From NCBI RefSeq assembly GCF_004297265.1, contig NZ_SCUT01000017.1, forward strand, positions 1-64,000: a stretch of DNA of 64,000 bases. The letters are read 5' to 3'. This document shows positions 45,729 to 56,347 of this stretch, piece by piece (positions within the stretch are counted from its first letter, which is position 1; each line of letters opens with the position of its first letter). A model generated the notes under the pieces. That model made no database searches. It was given only the letters and a program-made list of their open reading frames with translations, and was not told the DNA's origin. The DNA comes from Reyranella sp. (GTDB lineage: Bacteria; Pseudomonadota; Alphaproteobacteria; Reyranellales; Reyranellaceae). Made by a program: the position numbers and the translations under genes.

Positions 45729-45764
45729 ACGGGCGGTGCCACAGGGCACCGCCCGTTTCTATTT
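45729..45764 (+). terminator. Intrinsic terminator after leuC
   Basis: A perfect 12-base stem (ACGGGCGGTGCC pairing with GGCACCGCCCGT) with an ACAG loop is followed by TTCTATTT. It lies 26 bases after the leuC stop and should end the rplS-leuC transcript before the RDD gene. Confidence 0.9.
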
Positions 45765-45826
45765 GCAGTCGGGAACGCTCATGGCCAATGTAGCGTTCGC
45801 TTCACCAACGATAGGGGGAGAGACAC

Positions 45827-46321
45827 ATGGCCAGCGTTCCGAATTCGGGTTCCTCCGCTCCGCCCCCGCCTCCCGTCTGGGACGCGACGCCGGCAGGCAC
45901 CACGCCGGTGGGCTATGGCGGCTTCTGGATCCGCGTCGTGGCCTACATCATCGATGCCATCCTGGTCAGTATTGTCCTCGGCGTCGTGACGGCCGTCTTC
46001 GGCATCAAGTACATGGACTTCGAGCATCCGGAGAATTTCGACCCCACGGTGAACCTGCTGTCGCTCCTCGTCTTCTGGCTCTATTTCGCCCTGATGGAGA
46101 GTTCCGAGAGGGGCGCCACAGTCGGCAAGATGGCGATGGGCCTGCGGGTGGTGAGCAACGACGGCAAGAGGATCAGCTTCCTCAACGCCACGGGGCGGTA
46201 TTTCGCCAAGATCCTCTCGGGGATGATCTTCTGCATCGGCTACATCATGGTGGCCTTCACCGACCGCAAGCGCGGCCTGCACGACATGCTCGCCAGCACC
46301 CTGGTGATCAAGACGCGGTAG
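45827..46321 (+). CDS. RDD-family membrane protein
   Basis: The 164-residue protein has a Pro/Ala/Ser-rich N-terminal 30 residues, then the RDD domain. 'YGGFWIRVVAYIIDAILVSIVLGVV' has the Arg and Asp of the family name, 'VFWLYFALMESSERGATVGKMAMGLRVVSNDG' is the central segment, and 'YFAKILSGMIFCIGYIMVAFTDRKRGLHDMLAST' the end. It has three membrane segments. Some relatives are Na+/H+-related; function here is unknown. It has its own RBS (GGGGGAGAG) after the leuC terminator. Confidence 0.92.
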   Translation: MASVPNSGSSAPPPPPVWDATPAGTTPVGYGGFWIRVVAYIIDAILVSIVLGVVTAVFGIKYMDFEHPENFDPTVNLLSLLVFWLYFALMESSERGATVGKMAMGLRVVSNDGKRISFLNATGRYFAKILSGMIFCIGYIMVAFTDRKRGLHDMLASTLVIKTR

Positions 46322-46461
46322 CTTTGGCTATTGAGCACCCATCACCCCAAGTCTTCGAACGCTATGATTTACTGCCCTGCATCGGCGCTCGACGGTCTGA
46401 CTAATCCAATTAGGCCGCAGGATCCCTTCAGTTATCGATTACCACCGCTCTATGACTCTCG

Positions 46462-47706
46462 TTAGCTTCGCCGAGTGGGAGACTGAGAAAATGGATTAAC
46501 AAGAGGATCCGCTAACGCTTGATTACGGCGTTCGTTAATAAGTCGGAATCTGTTTAGCTGCTCTTCCCAATTTCGATCTACATCCGAATAGGCAGGCAAG
46601 AGCTTGAGGAATCCTCCTCTAAACTGACTAAGTATATATTCCGCCCTTCTACCTCTCTCCACTGAACGAATAATATATTCAAACAATACACTATTGCCGA
46701 ACAAGTTCCTGTCGACTTGTAGTTGAGCTATGGGATGCCCAGGCTTCTCCCAATTTACTTTGATGACTTCGCTTAAGTATGCGGCACCAATTCGGCCGTT
46801 CACAAAACGCAATGCCGCATTGCTATGCTCGAACCACGCCATACCCAACTGCGAATCCCACCCTAGCTCCTCACGGATGACACCTTGAATTATTGACCAA
46901 CGAACAACTGGATGGGGGTAGTTAGTCAATGTGACAACATCAAAAGATCTACTCCGCCAATCGGTGAGCGTGACGGCACATGCTAACCCTACCGCAAACG
47001 GCCAGAGTGCCTTTTGCAATACCTCAGCGATCGAGACCCTCCCGCTTGCGAGAGAATCGCTCTCCGCCTGTACAATGGCCAATATCGGACCAGTCAAGGA
47101 TCTCGCCGACTGTTGATCCGCCGAAACTTCTAAACCTTCTAGGATCTCCTTACGTGTCATTCCAAGAGTAGACTTGGAATCCCAAGCATCAGGCTTTCTG
47201 TTTATCTCTTGAGCCAATTCGAAGTGCCCACTGTCGATGTGCGCGAGCTCGTGATAGGAAAAAAACAGGAACGCTGCGCTGAGCATATGCAGTCGTGTGA
47301 GCTGATCACCGCGAGCGGGAAGTGCGAATTCAGCAAGAAGACTCTTAGTTTCGTCGCTGTTCAGAGCATGCTCTGGATCAAAAATGCATCTGAGGCGTCC
47401 TGGGATGGCATTGGCAACATCTCTCTTGTCGGTCGGCGAGAGTTTCTGCTCAACCAATCCAAGTCGATCCAAAGTCGGAGACAACATTATTGTTAAGAGT
47501 AGATAAAGCCTATTGAATACTCCGGTGGGAAAGTAGATCGAGTAAATACCTTGCGATTTTCGCGTGCACCTGGGTGCAATCGCATCATCCGAATAGAAGC
47601 GGACGGTAATATCTTTCGCTGGATCGCCGCCTTGGAATGCTTGTTTAGCGACAAGCATACATTCGCAGACGTACTTGAAGGCGTTGCCATCCAGTATCTC
47701 CCGCAT
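46462..47706 (-). CDS. Unrecognised HExxH/ExxAD metallopeptidase-like protein
   Basis: The 414-residue protein has no signal peptide or clear membrane segment. It carries 'FLFFSYHELAHIDSGHFE' (His152, Glu153, His156) on a hydrophobic helix. About 40 residues later comes 'EGLEVSADQQSAR' (Glu193, Asp197), the order and spacing style of zinc gluzincin proteases. The rest (a 140-residue N-terminal part and a 200-residue C-terminal part) resembles nothing I know. The ATG at 47706 shares a base with the upstream gene's stop (TAATG); an in-frame ATG at 47727 adds seven residues. Codon use is AT-richer than flanking genes. Distant kinship to Lit/ImmA-type phage-related peptidases is possible but unproven. 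Confidence 0.75.
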   Translation of the reverse strand: MREILDGNAFKYVCECMLVAKQAFQGGDPAKDITVRFYSDDAIAPRCTRKSQGIYSIYFPTGVFNRLYLLLTIMLSPTLDRLGLVEQKLSPTDKRDVANAIPGRLRCIFDPEHALNSDETKSLLAEFALPARGDQLTRLHMLSAAFLFFSYHELAHIDSGHFELAQEINRKPDAWDSKSTLGMTRKEILEGLEVSADQQSARSLTGPILAIVQAESDSLASGRVSIAEVLQKALWPFAVGLACAVTLTDWRSRSFDVVTLTNYPHPVVRWSIIQGVIREELGWDSQLGMAWFEHSNAALRFVNGRIGAAYLSEVIKVNWEKPGHPIAQLQVDRNLFGNSVLFEYIIRSVERGRRAEYILSQFRGGFLKLLPAYSDVDRNWEEQLNRFRLINERRNQALADPLVNPFSQSPTRRS

Positions 47707-48068
47707 TATTGGGCGGGCCTCGGACAAAGGCGTCGAATACCGTACTTAACTATCATTGCCGTCAGAACAAGCACAGGAACGCCACCAACCGATGTTAGAA
47801 CGATATCCAATATCGTTGTAATTAAAGTGACTTCTTCCAGTTCCCTATCTCGCTCTAAGATTGAGATAATTCTCTTGTCGGAACAAATCTTGGCTGCCAA
47901 ATCAGCCAAGGTTTCTTCAAAAATGGTTTTGCCGAGTTGTCTGTCACTTTCAGGTGGCGTCTCAGAAGCCCCAAACAAGATGACATTCTCACCTTGGGCA
48001 AGTGCGGCTTCCAATACAGACATATCTTCAGCCATTAGACGACGAATCACATCTACACTTTCAAGCAT
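47706..48068 (-). CDS. Small protein with C-terminal membrane segment (islet gene 1)
   Basis: The 120-residue protein has a helical, charged N-terminal 80 residues ('LESVDVIRRLMAEDMSVLEAALAQ', 'IISILERDRELEE'). One long hydrophobic segment follows (about 82-108, 'LITTILDIVLTSVGGVPVLVLTAM') and a basic tail ('KYGIRRLCPRPAQ'). The positive-inside pattern predicts the C-terminal tail in the cytosol and therefore the charged N-part outside, unless the segment is a hairpin. I do not recognise the family. It is translationally coupled to the peptidase-like gene (TAATG), so the two products likely act together. Confidence 0.7.
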   Translation of the reverse strand: MLESVDVIRRLMAEDMSVLEAALAQGENVILFGASETPPESDRQLGKTIFEETLADLAAKICSDKRIISILERDRELEEVTLITTILDIVLTSVGGVPVLVLTAMIVKYGIRRLCPRPAQ

Positions 48069-48414
48069 TCCGCCCCCAGTCCATGCGCTTGCTCACCCAA
48101 TTCTAACACCACCACCACTGCGTGCAATTCGGTTACTCAAACCATCAAAAGAATCCATCCCCAACGATATTTGCACCGGCCTCCCCCAGTTGACCTCACC
48201 CAGCGCGGCGAGCATCGCGGAGCGACATACTCCTTGTCGTTTGGCGTAGATTTTGCTCACCTGGGTTCCAAAAGTGACTTTGCGCTGGGTGGCAGCTTGG
48301 AACCGGCTGACTCACGACTGCGGAACATCCCAGGAGTGGCAAGGTCGGGGTTTGTGCCGCCACCTTGACGAAGGTGAAGAAAGCCCGTTTATTCCGGCCT
48401 TTCCGGGAGGTCTC
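48069..48414. other. Non-coding gap upstream of leuD
   Basis: The 346 bases hold the end of the AT-rich islet (to about 48180) and then normal-GC sequence. A short CCTCACCCAGCGCGGCGAGC piece resembles a degraded copy of the intergenic repeat at 28411. A strong ribosome site (GGGAGG) sits eight bases before leuD. The leuD promoter probably lies between 48190 and 48400, but I could not pick clear -35/-10 boxes. No RNA gene is evident. Confidence 0.5.
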
Positions 48415-49029
48415 ATGGAGAAATTCACGACGCTGAGCGGCGTCGCTGCGCCGCTGCCCATGGTCAATGTCGACACCGACATGATCATTCCGAAGCAGTT
48501 CCTGAAGACCATCAAGCGCACGGGCCTGAAGGACGGCCTGTTCTACGAGATGCGCTGGACGGCGGACGGCCAGAAGAAGGACTTCGTCCTCGACCAGCCA
48601 GCCTACCAGAATGCCAAGATCATCGTGGCGGGCCCCAACTTCGGCTGCGGCTCGAGCCGCGAGCATGCGCCCTGGGCACTGCTCGACTTCGGCATCCGCT
48701 GCATCATCTCCGAGGATTTCGCGGACATCTTCTACAACAACTGCTTCAAGAACGGCATCCTGCCGATCAAGGTGCCGAAGGAGATCGTCGACAAGCTGAT
48801 GGACGATGCCAGCCGCGGCTCCAACGCCATCATCGAGATCGACCTCGAGAAGCAGGAGATCAAGGGTCCGGACGGCGGCACCGTCCACTTCGACATCGAC
48901 CCGTTCCGCAAGAAGTGCCTGATCGAAGGCCTCGACGATATCGGCCTCACCATGGAGAAGAAGTCGGAGATCGACGACTTCGAGCGCCGCCAGAGCGAGT
49001 CCCAGCCCTGGCTGCACGGCGCGTCCTGA
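48415..49029 (+). CDS. leuD: 3-isopropylmalate dehydratase small subunit
   Basis: The 204-residue swivel-domain subunit partners LeuC. It has '[23 protein letters not shown]', '[49 protein letters not shown]'-type core and '[18 protein letters not shown]'. The ATG at 48415 after GGGAGG gives the standard start; an in-frame start at 48253 would add 54 non-family residues. A long perfect inverted repeat separates it from leuB. Confidence 0.97.
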   Translation: MEKFTTLSGVAAPLPMVNVDTDMIIPKQFLKTIKRTGLKDGLFYEMRWTADGQKKDFVLDQPAYQNAKIIVAGPNFGCGSSREHAPWALLDFGIRCIISEDFADIFYNNCFKNGILPIKVPKEIVDKLMDDASRGSNAIIEIDLEKQEIKGPDGGTVHFDIDPFRKKCLIEGLDDIGLTMEKKSEIDDFERRQSESQPWLHGAS

Positions 49030-49051
49030 TCACATCGAACGCCCGCACATT

Positions 49052-49120
49052 GTCATCCCGAGCGCAGCGAGGGACCTTTCCACGGTCTGAGCAAGGGTCC
49101 CTCGCTGCGCTCGGGATGAC
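49052..49120. repeat. Perfect inverted repeat between leuD and leuB
   Basis: Two perfect 25-base arms (49052-49076 and 49096-49120; outer end GTCATCCCGAGCGCAGC) flank a 19-base loop. CAGCGGGTTTTTG follows the right arm. Because leuD and leuB are both rightward, the hairpin lies inside the presumed leuDB transcript. It could attenuate, protect mRNA ends, or be a dispersed repeat. Confidence 0.9.
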
Positions 49121-49170
49121 AGCGGGTTTTTGAACTTCAAGCCATACAATCAACGGAAGACCTGACCATC

Positions 49171-50289
49171 ATGGCGTCCAATCGCAATCTGCTCGTGCTG
49201 CCCGGCGACGGCATCGGCCCCGAGGTGATGAACGAAGTCCGCAAGATCATTGCCTGGATGGGCAAGAAGCGCGCGATCGGCTTCGACATCAAGGAAGACC
49301 TCGTGGGCGGCGCCGCCCTCGACAAGCACGGCGTGCCGCTCAGCGACGACGCCATGAAGACCGCCCTGGAAGCCGATGCCGTGCTGTTCGGCTCGGTCGG
49401 CGGCCCGAAGTGGGACACCGCCGATTTCAGCAAGAAGCCCGAGCGCGGCCTGCTGCGCCTGCGCAAGGAGATGGACCTCTTCGCCAACCTGCGCCCGGCC
49501 AAGGTGTTCGACGCGCTGGTCGATGCCTCGTCGTTGAAGCCCGAGATCGTCAAGGGCCTCGACATCATGATCATCCGCGAGCTGACCAGCGGCGTCTATT
49601 TCGGCGAGCCGCGCGGCCGCCACACCAATGCCGCCGGCGAGATCGAGGCCTTCGACACGCAGCGCTACACGGCCCCCGAAATCCGCCGCGTCTGCGCCGT
49701 CGCCTTCGAGCTGGCCCGCAAGCGCAAGAACAAGGTGCTCTCCTCGGAGAAGGCCAACGTCATGCACACCGGCGTGCTGTGGCGCGAGGAGGCGACCAAG
49801 CTGCACAAGGAGCAATATTCCGACGTCCAGCTCAGCCACATGTATGCCGACGCGCTCGCCATGCAGCTGCTGCGCGCGCCCAAGGAATTCGACGTGATCG
49901 TCACCGACAACCTGTTCGGCGACATCCTGTCGGACGAAGCCTCGATGCTGACCGGTTCGCTGGGCCTCCTGCCCTCGGCTTCGCTCGGCGCACCCGACGC
50001 GGCCGGCCGCCGCAAGGCTCTCTATGAGCCGATCCACGGCAGCGCGCCCGACATCGCGGGCAAGGGCCTGGCCAATCCGATCGCCCAGACGCTCAGCTAT
50101 GCGATGATGCTTCGCTACTCGTTCGACCTCGGCAAGGATGCCGACATGGTCGAGCTGGCCGTCGAGAACGTGCTGAAGGCGGGTTACCGCACCGGCGACC
50201 TGCTGGTGGGCAACACCGACGGCGTGAAGAAGGTCGGCACCCAGGAGATGGGCGACGCCATCGTCAAGGAACTCGACCGCCTGAGCTGA
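49171..50289 (+). CDS. leuB: 3-isopropylmalate dehydrogenase
   Basis: The 372-residue NAD-dependent enzyme oxidatively decarboxylates 3-isopropylmalate to 2-oxoisocaproate. It has '[17 protein letters not shown]', '[13 protein letters not shown]', '[17 protein letters not shown]', '[16 protein letters not shown]' and '[30 protein letters not shown]', which hold the substrate arginines and metal aspartates. '[20 protein letters not shown]' completes the signature. Length is normal. It closes the leu gene set. Confidence 0.97.
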   Translation: MASNRNLLVLPGDGIGPEVMNEVRKIIAWMGKKRAIGFDIKEDLVGGAALDKHGVPLSDDAMKTALEADAVLFGSVGGPKWDTADFSKKPERGLLRLRKEMDLFANLRPAKVFDALVDASSLKPEIVKGLDIMIIRELTSGVYFGEPRGRHTNAAGEIEAFDTQRYTAPEIRRVCAVAFELARKRKNKVLSSEKANVMHTGVLWREEATKLHKEQYSDVQLSHMYADALAMQLLRAPKEFDVIVTDNLFGDILSDEASMLTGSLGLLPSASLGAPDAAGRRKALYEPIHGSAPDIAGKGLANPIAQTLSYAMMLRYSFDLGKDADMVELAVENVLKAGYRTGDLLVGNTDGVKKVGTQEMGDAIVKELDRLS

Positions 50290-50317
50290 TCGGGCGGTCG
50301 TCGCCGGCCCCGGCGGA

Positions 50318-52000
<1,683 letters not shown>

Positions 52001-52063
52001 GCCGTCTCCTCTGCATCGGCGCCGATTTTAGCCACAGCGACCCGCCCATAGTAGGTTAGCCGC

Positions 52064-52957
52064 ATGTCCCTGCCCCGTCTCGCCCTCGCCGTGATCGGCG
52101 ACGAAATCGGCCCGTCCCTCGACGAAATGATCTCCTTCTGCGGCGAAAACGAGGTGCGGCGCCTCGACATGCGCACGGTGGAGGGAAGGAACCTGCTCGG
52201 CCTGTCGCTGGATGAAGGCGGCGCGATCGCGCGCCGGATCGAGCAGGCCGGCCTCACGGTTCCGACCTTCGTGTCGCCGCTGCTGAAATGGGCCGCGCCC
52301 GGCAAGGGCAGCGAAGGCGGCAAGGTCGACTTCGCCTTCGATCCGGCCGATTGCCCCGCCGACGATCCGCTGGTGCATGCCTTCGACATGGCCACCGTGT
52401 TCGGCGCCGAGAAGATCCGCGTCTTCACGCACTTGCGCTATCCCGGTTACAAGCCAGCCGATCTTTTCGGACGTTTCGAGCGGTTGGCCGATCTCGCCCT
52501 CACCTATTCCATCAACGTCGAGATCGAGAACGAACCGGTCTGCAACATCGGCTCTCTGGCCGAACTGGCCGATTTCTTCACCGCGATGGAAGAGGCCATG
52601 GCGCCCAATGCGATGCCGGCACACCTGCGCCCGCTGGTCGATATCGGCAATGCCTGGTCGATGGGCGCACCGCCGACCGATGCCGAGATCGCCGTACTGG
52701 CCCCTCTCGTCGACCTCATCCATCTCAAGGACCGCGACCTGTCGGCCAAGCGCACCGTGCCGCTGGGCGATGGCGACGTGCCGTGGGCGAAGGAACTCAC
52801 GCGGTTGCTGACCGGATCGGCCAAGGCTCCAAACCCGGTCCGGGAAATCCATGCCAGCATCGAAACGCATTGCCCGCAGGACGGCCGCAACGCGACCGCC
52901 CGCTCCGTCGCCGCCCTGCGCCGCATCGCCGCCGAGATCGGCGTCGAAGTGGTTTAG
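52064..52957 (+). CDS. TIM-barrel sugar-phosphate isomerase/epimerase family protein
   Basis: The 297-residue protein has the xylose-isomerase-like AP-endonuclease-2 barrel: 'LALAVIGDEIGPSLDEMI', 'GLTVPTFVSPLLKWAAPGKG', 'KIRVFTHLRYPG', 'INVEIENEPVC' (metal Glu), 'RPLVDIGNAWSMG' and 'DLIHLKDRDL' (His/Asp). Such proteins isomerise sugars or inositol derivatives with a divalent metal. The exact substrate is unknown. It is divergent from the HerA-like gene. Confidence 0.87.
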   Translation: MSLPRLALAVIGDEIGPSLDEMISFCGENEVRRLDMRTVEGRNLLGLSLDEGGAIARRIEQAGLTVPTFVSPLLKWAAPGKGSEGGKVDFAFDPADCPADDPLVHAFDMATVFGAEKIRVFTHLRYPGYKPADLFGRFERLADLALTYSINVEIENEPVCNIGSLAELADFFTAMEEAMAPNAMPAHLRPLVDIGNAWSMGAPPTDAEIAVLAPLVDLIHLKDRDLSAKRTVPLGDGDVPWAKELTRLLTGSAKAPNPVREIHASIETHCPQDGRNATARSVAALRRIAAEIGVEVV

Positions 52958-52986
52958 AAGGATTGCCCGAATTTCATAACCACTCC

Positions 52987-53110
52987 GTCATCTCGACCGG
53001 AGCCGAGCGTAGCTCGGCGGAGTGGAGAGATCTTCTTTCCTCGATTTGACGGCTTTAATTGGAAAAGAGGTCTCTCCACTCCGCACCTTCGGTGCTCCGG
53101 TCGAGACGAC
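52987..53110. repeat. Imperfect inverted repeat, intergenic
   Basis: The left arm begins GTCATCTCGACCGGAGC and runs through GCGGAGTGGAGAGATC (52987-53034). The right arm (about 53066-53110) reads GGTCTCTCCACTCCGC and ends GCTCCGGTCGAGACGAC. The arms pair over about 45 bases with a few mismatches. It separates a rightward and a leftward gene and may serve both as a 3' boundary. Its sequence is unrelated to the 8.2/59.0-kb family. Confidence 0.8.
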
Positions 53111-53128
53111 GGGTTTATTTCAGTGCGT

Positions 53129-54052
53129 CTAAGCGGGCGTGATGACGAAGCCGGCGCGGGGGAAGTGGACCACGACGTCGCCGACTTGCTCGTCGTGACG
53201 CTGGATCGAGACGCGGTCGTTCGTCAGCCCGACGAGCGTGCCACTCACCGGCACCTTGCCGGTATCGTCGGGCGTGACGCTGACCGTCTGGCCGGCCTTC
53301 AGGCCACTGGGATCGTTGGCGTCGACGCTGGTCGCCTCGGGGGTCGCGGCTTTCGCGATGGCGATCGCGTCAGCTGCGCGGATCTCTGTCGGGCTGCCGC
53401 TGCCGGCCGCCTTCATGCGCTCCGACCAGGCCGTGATCAGCGGCAGCCGGTCGAGCGGCGGCACAGGCTTTCCGCTGCCCAGCCGCTCCTTGATGAACCA
53501 CACCGGATTATAGAGCGCGCAGTCGGCCAGGCACGGAGCGTCACCCAGCAGATAGGATCGTCCGTCCGCCAGCATCTGTTCGGCCATCACGAGCTGGGCA
53601 TGGGTCTGCTGCAGCGCCACCGACGCGGCGGCCTTCAGCGCGGCCGCGTCGAAGGAGCGGCCCGAGAAGGCGGCACGGTCCTTGAGGAACGCCTCCGGCA
53701 GCTTGTCGCCCAGCGCGCCCATGACGACGCCGACCGCCGCCCAGAAGATGTTTCGGTCGATCCACATGGCGAGCGCCCTCGCCTCACCTTCCCTGCCCTT
53801 GGGCAAGAGCGGCGGTGTCGGCGCGCGCTTCTCGATCTCGAGCATGATCAACTGCGTGTCGCAGTAAATGTCGGCCCCGACCTGCATCACCGGTGTCTTG
53901 CGATAGCCGCCGGTCAGCGGCATCAGGTCGGGCTTGGGCAGCATGTTCGGGATCGTGACCGACTTCCACGCGGCCTTCTTGACCCCGAAGGCGATCCGCA
54001 CCTTCTCCGAGTAGGGCGAGTTCGGATAGTGATGCAGGATCATGTCGGTCAT
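53129..54052 (-). CDS. Glutathione S-transferase-family protein with C-terminal beta domain
   Basis: The 307-residue protein has an N-terminal GST thioredoxin fold ('[20 protein letters not shown]', '[27 protein letters not shown]') and a helical C-domain ('[21 protein letters not shown]'). An extra segment of about 80 residues follows (230-307), rich in Val, Thr and Asp ('[14 protein letters not shown]', '[20 protein letters not shown]', '[12 protein letters not shown]'), which looks like a small beta barrel. Canonical GSTs end near residue 220, so this is a fusion. Its stop region is next to a long repeat and its start overlaps the rpe stop. Confidence 0.88.
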   Translation of the reverse strand: MTDMILHHYPNSPYSEKVRIAFGVKKAAWKSVTIPNMLPKPDLMPLTGGYRKTPVMQVGADIYCDTQLIMLEIEKRAPTPPLLPKGREGEARALAMWIDRNIFWAAVGVVMGALGDKLPEAFLKDRAAFSGRSFDAAALKAAASVALQQTHAQLVMAEQMLADGRSYLLGDAPCLADCALYNPVWFIKERLGSGKPVPPLDRLPLITAWSERMKAAGSGSPTEIRAADAIAIAKAATPEATSVDANDPSGLKAGQTVSVTPDDTGKVPVSGTLVGLTNDRVSIQRHDEQVGDVVVHFPRAGFVITPA

Positions 54053-54711
54053 GAGCGCAGGGCCTCGATGTTGGCGGCGTAGCGTTCCGGTCCTCCGGTG
54101 AACACGGCGGTACCGGCGACGAGCACGTCGGCGCCGGCCTTGATGCAGCGCTTCGCAGTCTCGACGTTGACGCCGCCGTCGACCTCGAGGTCGATCGGCT
54201 TGCCCAGCGCGTCGATCGCCTTGCGCAGGGCGGCGATCTTGGCGAGCTGGCTTTCGATGAAGGCTTGGCCGCCGAACCCCGGATTGACGCTCATCACCAG
54301 CACGAGGTCGAGATCGCCCAGCACATGCTCGATGGCGGAAAGCGGCGTCGCGGGATTGAGCACCGCGCCGGCCTTGCGGCCGAGACCCTTGATGAGCTGG
54401 ATCGTGCGGTGGACGTGCGGCCCCGCCTCGGGGTGGAACGAGATCACGTCGGCGCCGGCCTCGACATAGGCCGGCACCAGCGGATCGACCGGCGAGATCA
54501 TGAGGTGGACGTCGAACGGCTGCCTGCTGTGCTTGCGCAGCGCCTTCACCACCATCGGCCCGATCGTGAGATTGGGCACGAAATGCCCGTCCATCACGTC
54601 GACATGGATCCAGTCGGCGCCGGCTTCGGAGATCGCCTCGACCTCGCGGCCGAGCGCGGCGAAATCCGCCGACAGGATGGAGGGGGCAATGCGGACGGGC
54701 TGTTGCGGCAT
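54049..54711 (-). CDS. rpe: Ribulose-phosphate 3-epimerase
   Basis: The 220-residue TIM-barrel enzyme interconverts ribulose-5-phosphate and xylulose-5-phosphate. It has '[19 protein letters not shown]', '[20 protein letters not shown]', '[11 protein letters not shown]', '[16 protein letters not shown]' and '[30 protein letters not shown]'. Length is normal. Its 3' end overlaps the GST-fusion start by four bases; pheA lies 22 bases upstream. Confidence 0.97.
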   Translation of the reverse strand: MPQQPVRIAPSILSADFAALGREVEAISEAGADWIHVDVMDGHFVPNLTIGPMVVKALRKHSRQPFDVHLMISPVDPLVPAYVEAGADVISFHPEAGPHVHRTIQLIKGLGRKAGAVLNPATPLSAIEHVLGDLDLVLVMSVNPGFGGQAFIESQLAKIAALRKAIDALGKPIDLEVDGGVNVETAKRCIKAGADVLVAGTAVFTGGPERYAANIEALRS

Positions 54712-54733
54712 GAATTACCTTTGGGAGGGGGCC

Positions 54734-55642
54734 TCAGGTTCCGGGGCGGGTCGGGGCTTCCCAACCCTTGCGCCGGAAGGGATTGGCCGGGAAGGAGCCC
54801 AGCATCTTCAGTTCCTCGGAGAAGAAGCCAAGCTCCTCCAGGGCCAGCAGGACGTTGCGCTGTTCGGGATGACCCTCGACCTCGGCATAGAACAGCGCCT
54901 GCTCGAAGCGGGCGCCGGACAGGTAGCTTTCCAGCTTCACCATGTTGACGCCGTTGGTCGCGAACCCGCCCAGCGCCTTGTACAGCGCCGCCGGCCGGCT
55001 CTTCACCCGGAACAGGAAGGCCGTCATGCATTGCACGGTGCGCCAGTCGGGATGGGCCTCCTCGCGCGAGAAGACCAGCATGCGGGTGGTGTTGTGGTCG
55101 GCATCCTCGATGTTCTTGGCCAGCACCTTGAGATCGTAGATGCGGGCGGCCAGCGACGAGGCGATGGCACCGACGCTGGCGTCGCCGATCTCGGCGATCT
55201 CGCGGGCGGCGCCGGCGGTATCGGCGTGAACCACCGGCTGCAGCCGGTGCTTCCTGAGGAAGTTGCGGCATTGGGCCAGCGCCTGGACATGGCTCTTGAC
55301 CGTCCGGATGGACTTCAGCGACGCGCCCGGCAGGGCGACCAGGCAGTGCTCGACCCGCTGGAAGTGTTCGGCCACGATCTTCAGCTTCGTGTGCGGCAGC
55401 AGGCTGTGCAGGTCGGCCACGCGGCCGGCGATCGAATTCTCGACCGGGATGATGGCCAGCTCCGCCTTGCCGGCCTGGACGGCGCCCATGGCGGCGTCGA
55501 AGGTCGGGCACGGCAGGGTCGTCATGTAGGGAAAGGCCGCGCGGCAGGCCATGTCGGAATTGGCGCCGGGTTCGCCCTGGAAGGCGATGATGTTGCTGGC
55601 GACGGCCTTGCCCTGCCGCTTCTCGCCCCGACTTTTTGCCAT
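54734..55642 (-). CDS. pheA: Prephenate dehydratase
   Basis: The 302-residue enzyme converts prephenate to phenylpyruvate for phenylalanine. It has the PDT domain ('IIAFQGEPGANSDMACRAAFP', 'ELAIIPVENSIAGRVADLHSLL', 'GDASVGAIASSLAARIYDL', 'NTTRMLVFSREE') and a C-terminal regulatory ACT domain ('TAFLFRVKSRPAALYKALGGFA', 'VNMVKLESYLSG'). It is monofunctional, without chorismate mutase, as in many alphaproteobacteria. The ATG at 55642 gives an N-terminus 'MAKSRGEKRQG'; the much longer ORF upstream is a shadow of hisN. Confidence 0.95.
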   Translation of the reverse strand: MAKSRGEKRQGKAVASNIIAFQGEPGANSDMACRAAFPYMTTLPCPTFDAAMGAVQAGKAELAIIPVENSIAGRVADLHSLLPHTKLKIVAEHFQRVEHCLVALPGASLKSIRTVKSHVQALAQCRNFLRKHRLQPVVHADTAGAAREIAEIGDASVGAIASSLAARIYDLKVLAKNIEDADHNTTRMLVFSREEAHPDWRTVQCMTAFLFRVKSRPAALYKALGGFATNGVNMVKLESYLSGARFEQALFYAEVEGHPEQRNVLLALEELGFFSEELKMLGSFPANPFRRKGWEAPTRPGT

Positions 55643-55816
55643 TTGCCGAACTCTCCCGTGCCGCGTTCCGAGGCCCACCGATAGGCGAAAAACCTCGTAA
55701 TATCCGGCACTTGCGACGTTCCGCCGCGCGATCTGCCGGACATCATGGAATACTACTGGCGGCCGTGCGGGCATGCTACAGCAGCGTCCGTAGAATTTGC
55801 CGCTTCGGGATTTGAT

Positions 55817-56347
55817 ATGGCCAGTTTCAACACGATCGCAGGCTGCGTTTTGGCTTCCGCCCTCTTCGCAATGGTGGTCGGCAAGGTCTCCAATGCCGTC
55901 GTGCACCCGCACAAGCTGGACAAGCCGGCGCTCGCCGTCTCCGACGATGCGCCGACGCAGACGGCCGCCGCGCCGGCCGCCGTCGAGATTCCGCCGATCG
56001 GTCCGAAGCTCGCCGGTGCCAACGTCGACGCGGGCAAGGCCCTCTTCCAGAAGCAGTGCTTCTCCTGCCACACGGTCGACAAGGGCGGCGCCAACAAGGT
56101 CGGCCCCAACCTGTGGGGCGTGGTCAACCGGCCCAAGGCCAGCCACGCCGGCTTCACCTACTCCTCGGCTCTGACCGGCAAGGGTGGCGACTGGAGCTAT
56201 GAGGACATCGACCACATGATCTTCAAGCCGAACGCCTACGTGCGCGGCACGAAGATGGCGTTCGCCGGCCTTCCCAAGGAGCAGGATCGCGCCGACGTGA
56301 TCGCCTACCTGCGCACGATGGCCGACACGCCCGCACCGCTTCCCTAA
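55817..56347 (+). CDS. Membrane-anchored class I cytochrome c (CycM-like)
   Basis: The 176-residue protein has one N-terminal membrane segment (about 5-23, uncleaved anchor) and an Ala/Pro/Thr-rich linker. Its cytochrome c domain has 'CFSCHTVDKGGANKVGPNLWGV' (Cys81, Cys84, His85) and the distal haem ligand Met147 in 'YVRGTKMAFAGLP'. Such proteins carry electrons between the bc1 complex and oxidases. An in-frame ATG at 55745 is possible, but 55817 starts right before the membrane segment. hisN starts directly after the stop. Confidence 0.92.
   Translation: MASFNTIAGCVLASALFAMVVGKVSNAVVHPHKLDKPALAVSDDAPTQTAAAPAAVEIPPIGPKLAGANVDAGKALFQKQCFSCHTVDKGGANKVGPNLWGVVNRPKASHAGFTYSSALTGKGGDWSYEDIDHMIFKPNAYVRGTKMAFAGLPKEQDRADVIAYLRTMADTPAPLP

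Larger units (their letters stand above)
46322..48180. other. AT-rich two-gene islet between leuC/RDD and leuD
   Basis: This stretch stands out by eye: one representative 60-base line (46501-46560) counts 28 G+C, against roughly two-thirds in neighbouring genes. It holds two overlapping leftward genes, opposite in direction to the surrounding leu genes. I see no integrase, IS ends or direct-repeat attachment sites at its borders. The composition and position suggest acquisition by transfer (inference). Confidence 0.75.

Noticed and set aside
46322-48414. Prophage or integrative element around the AT-rich islet
   Set aside because: No integrase, tRNA target, direct-repeat ends or structural phage genes were seen; only two genes fit the shift in composition.
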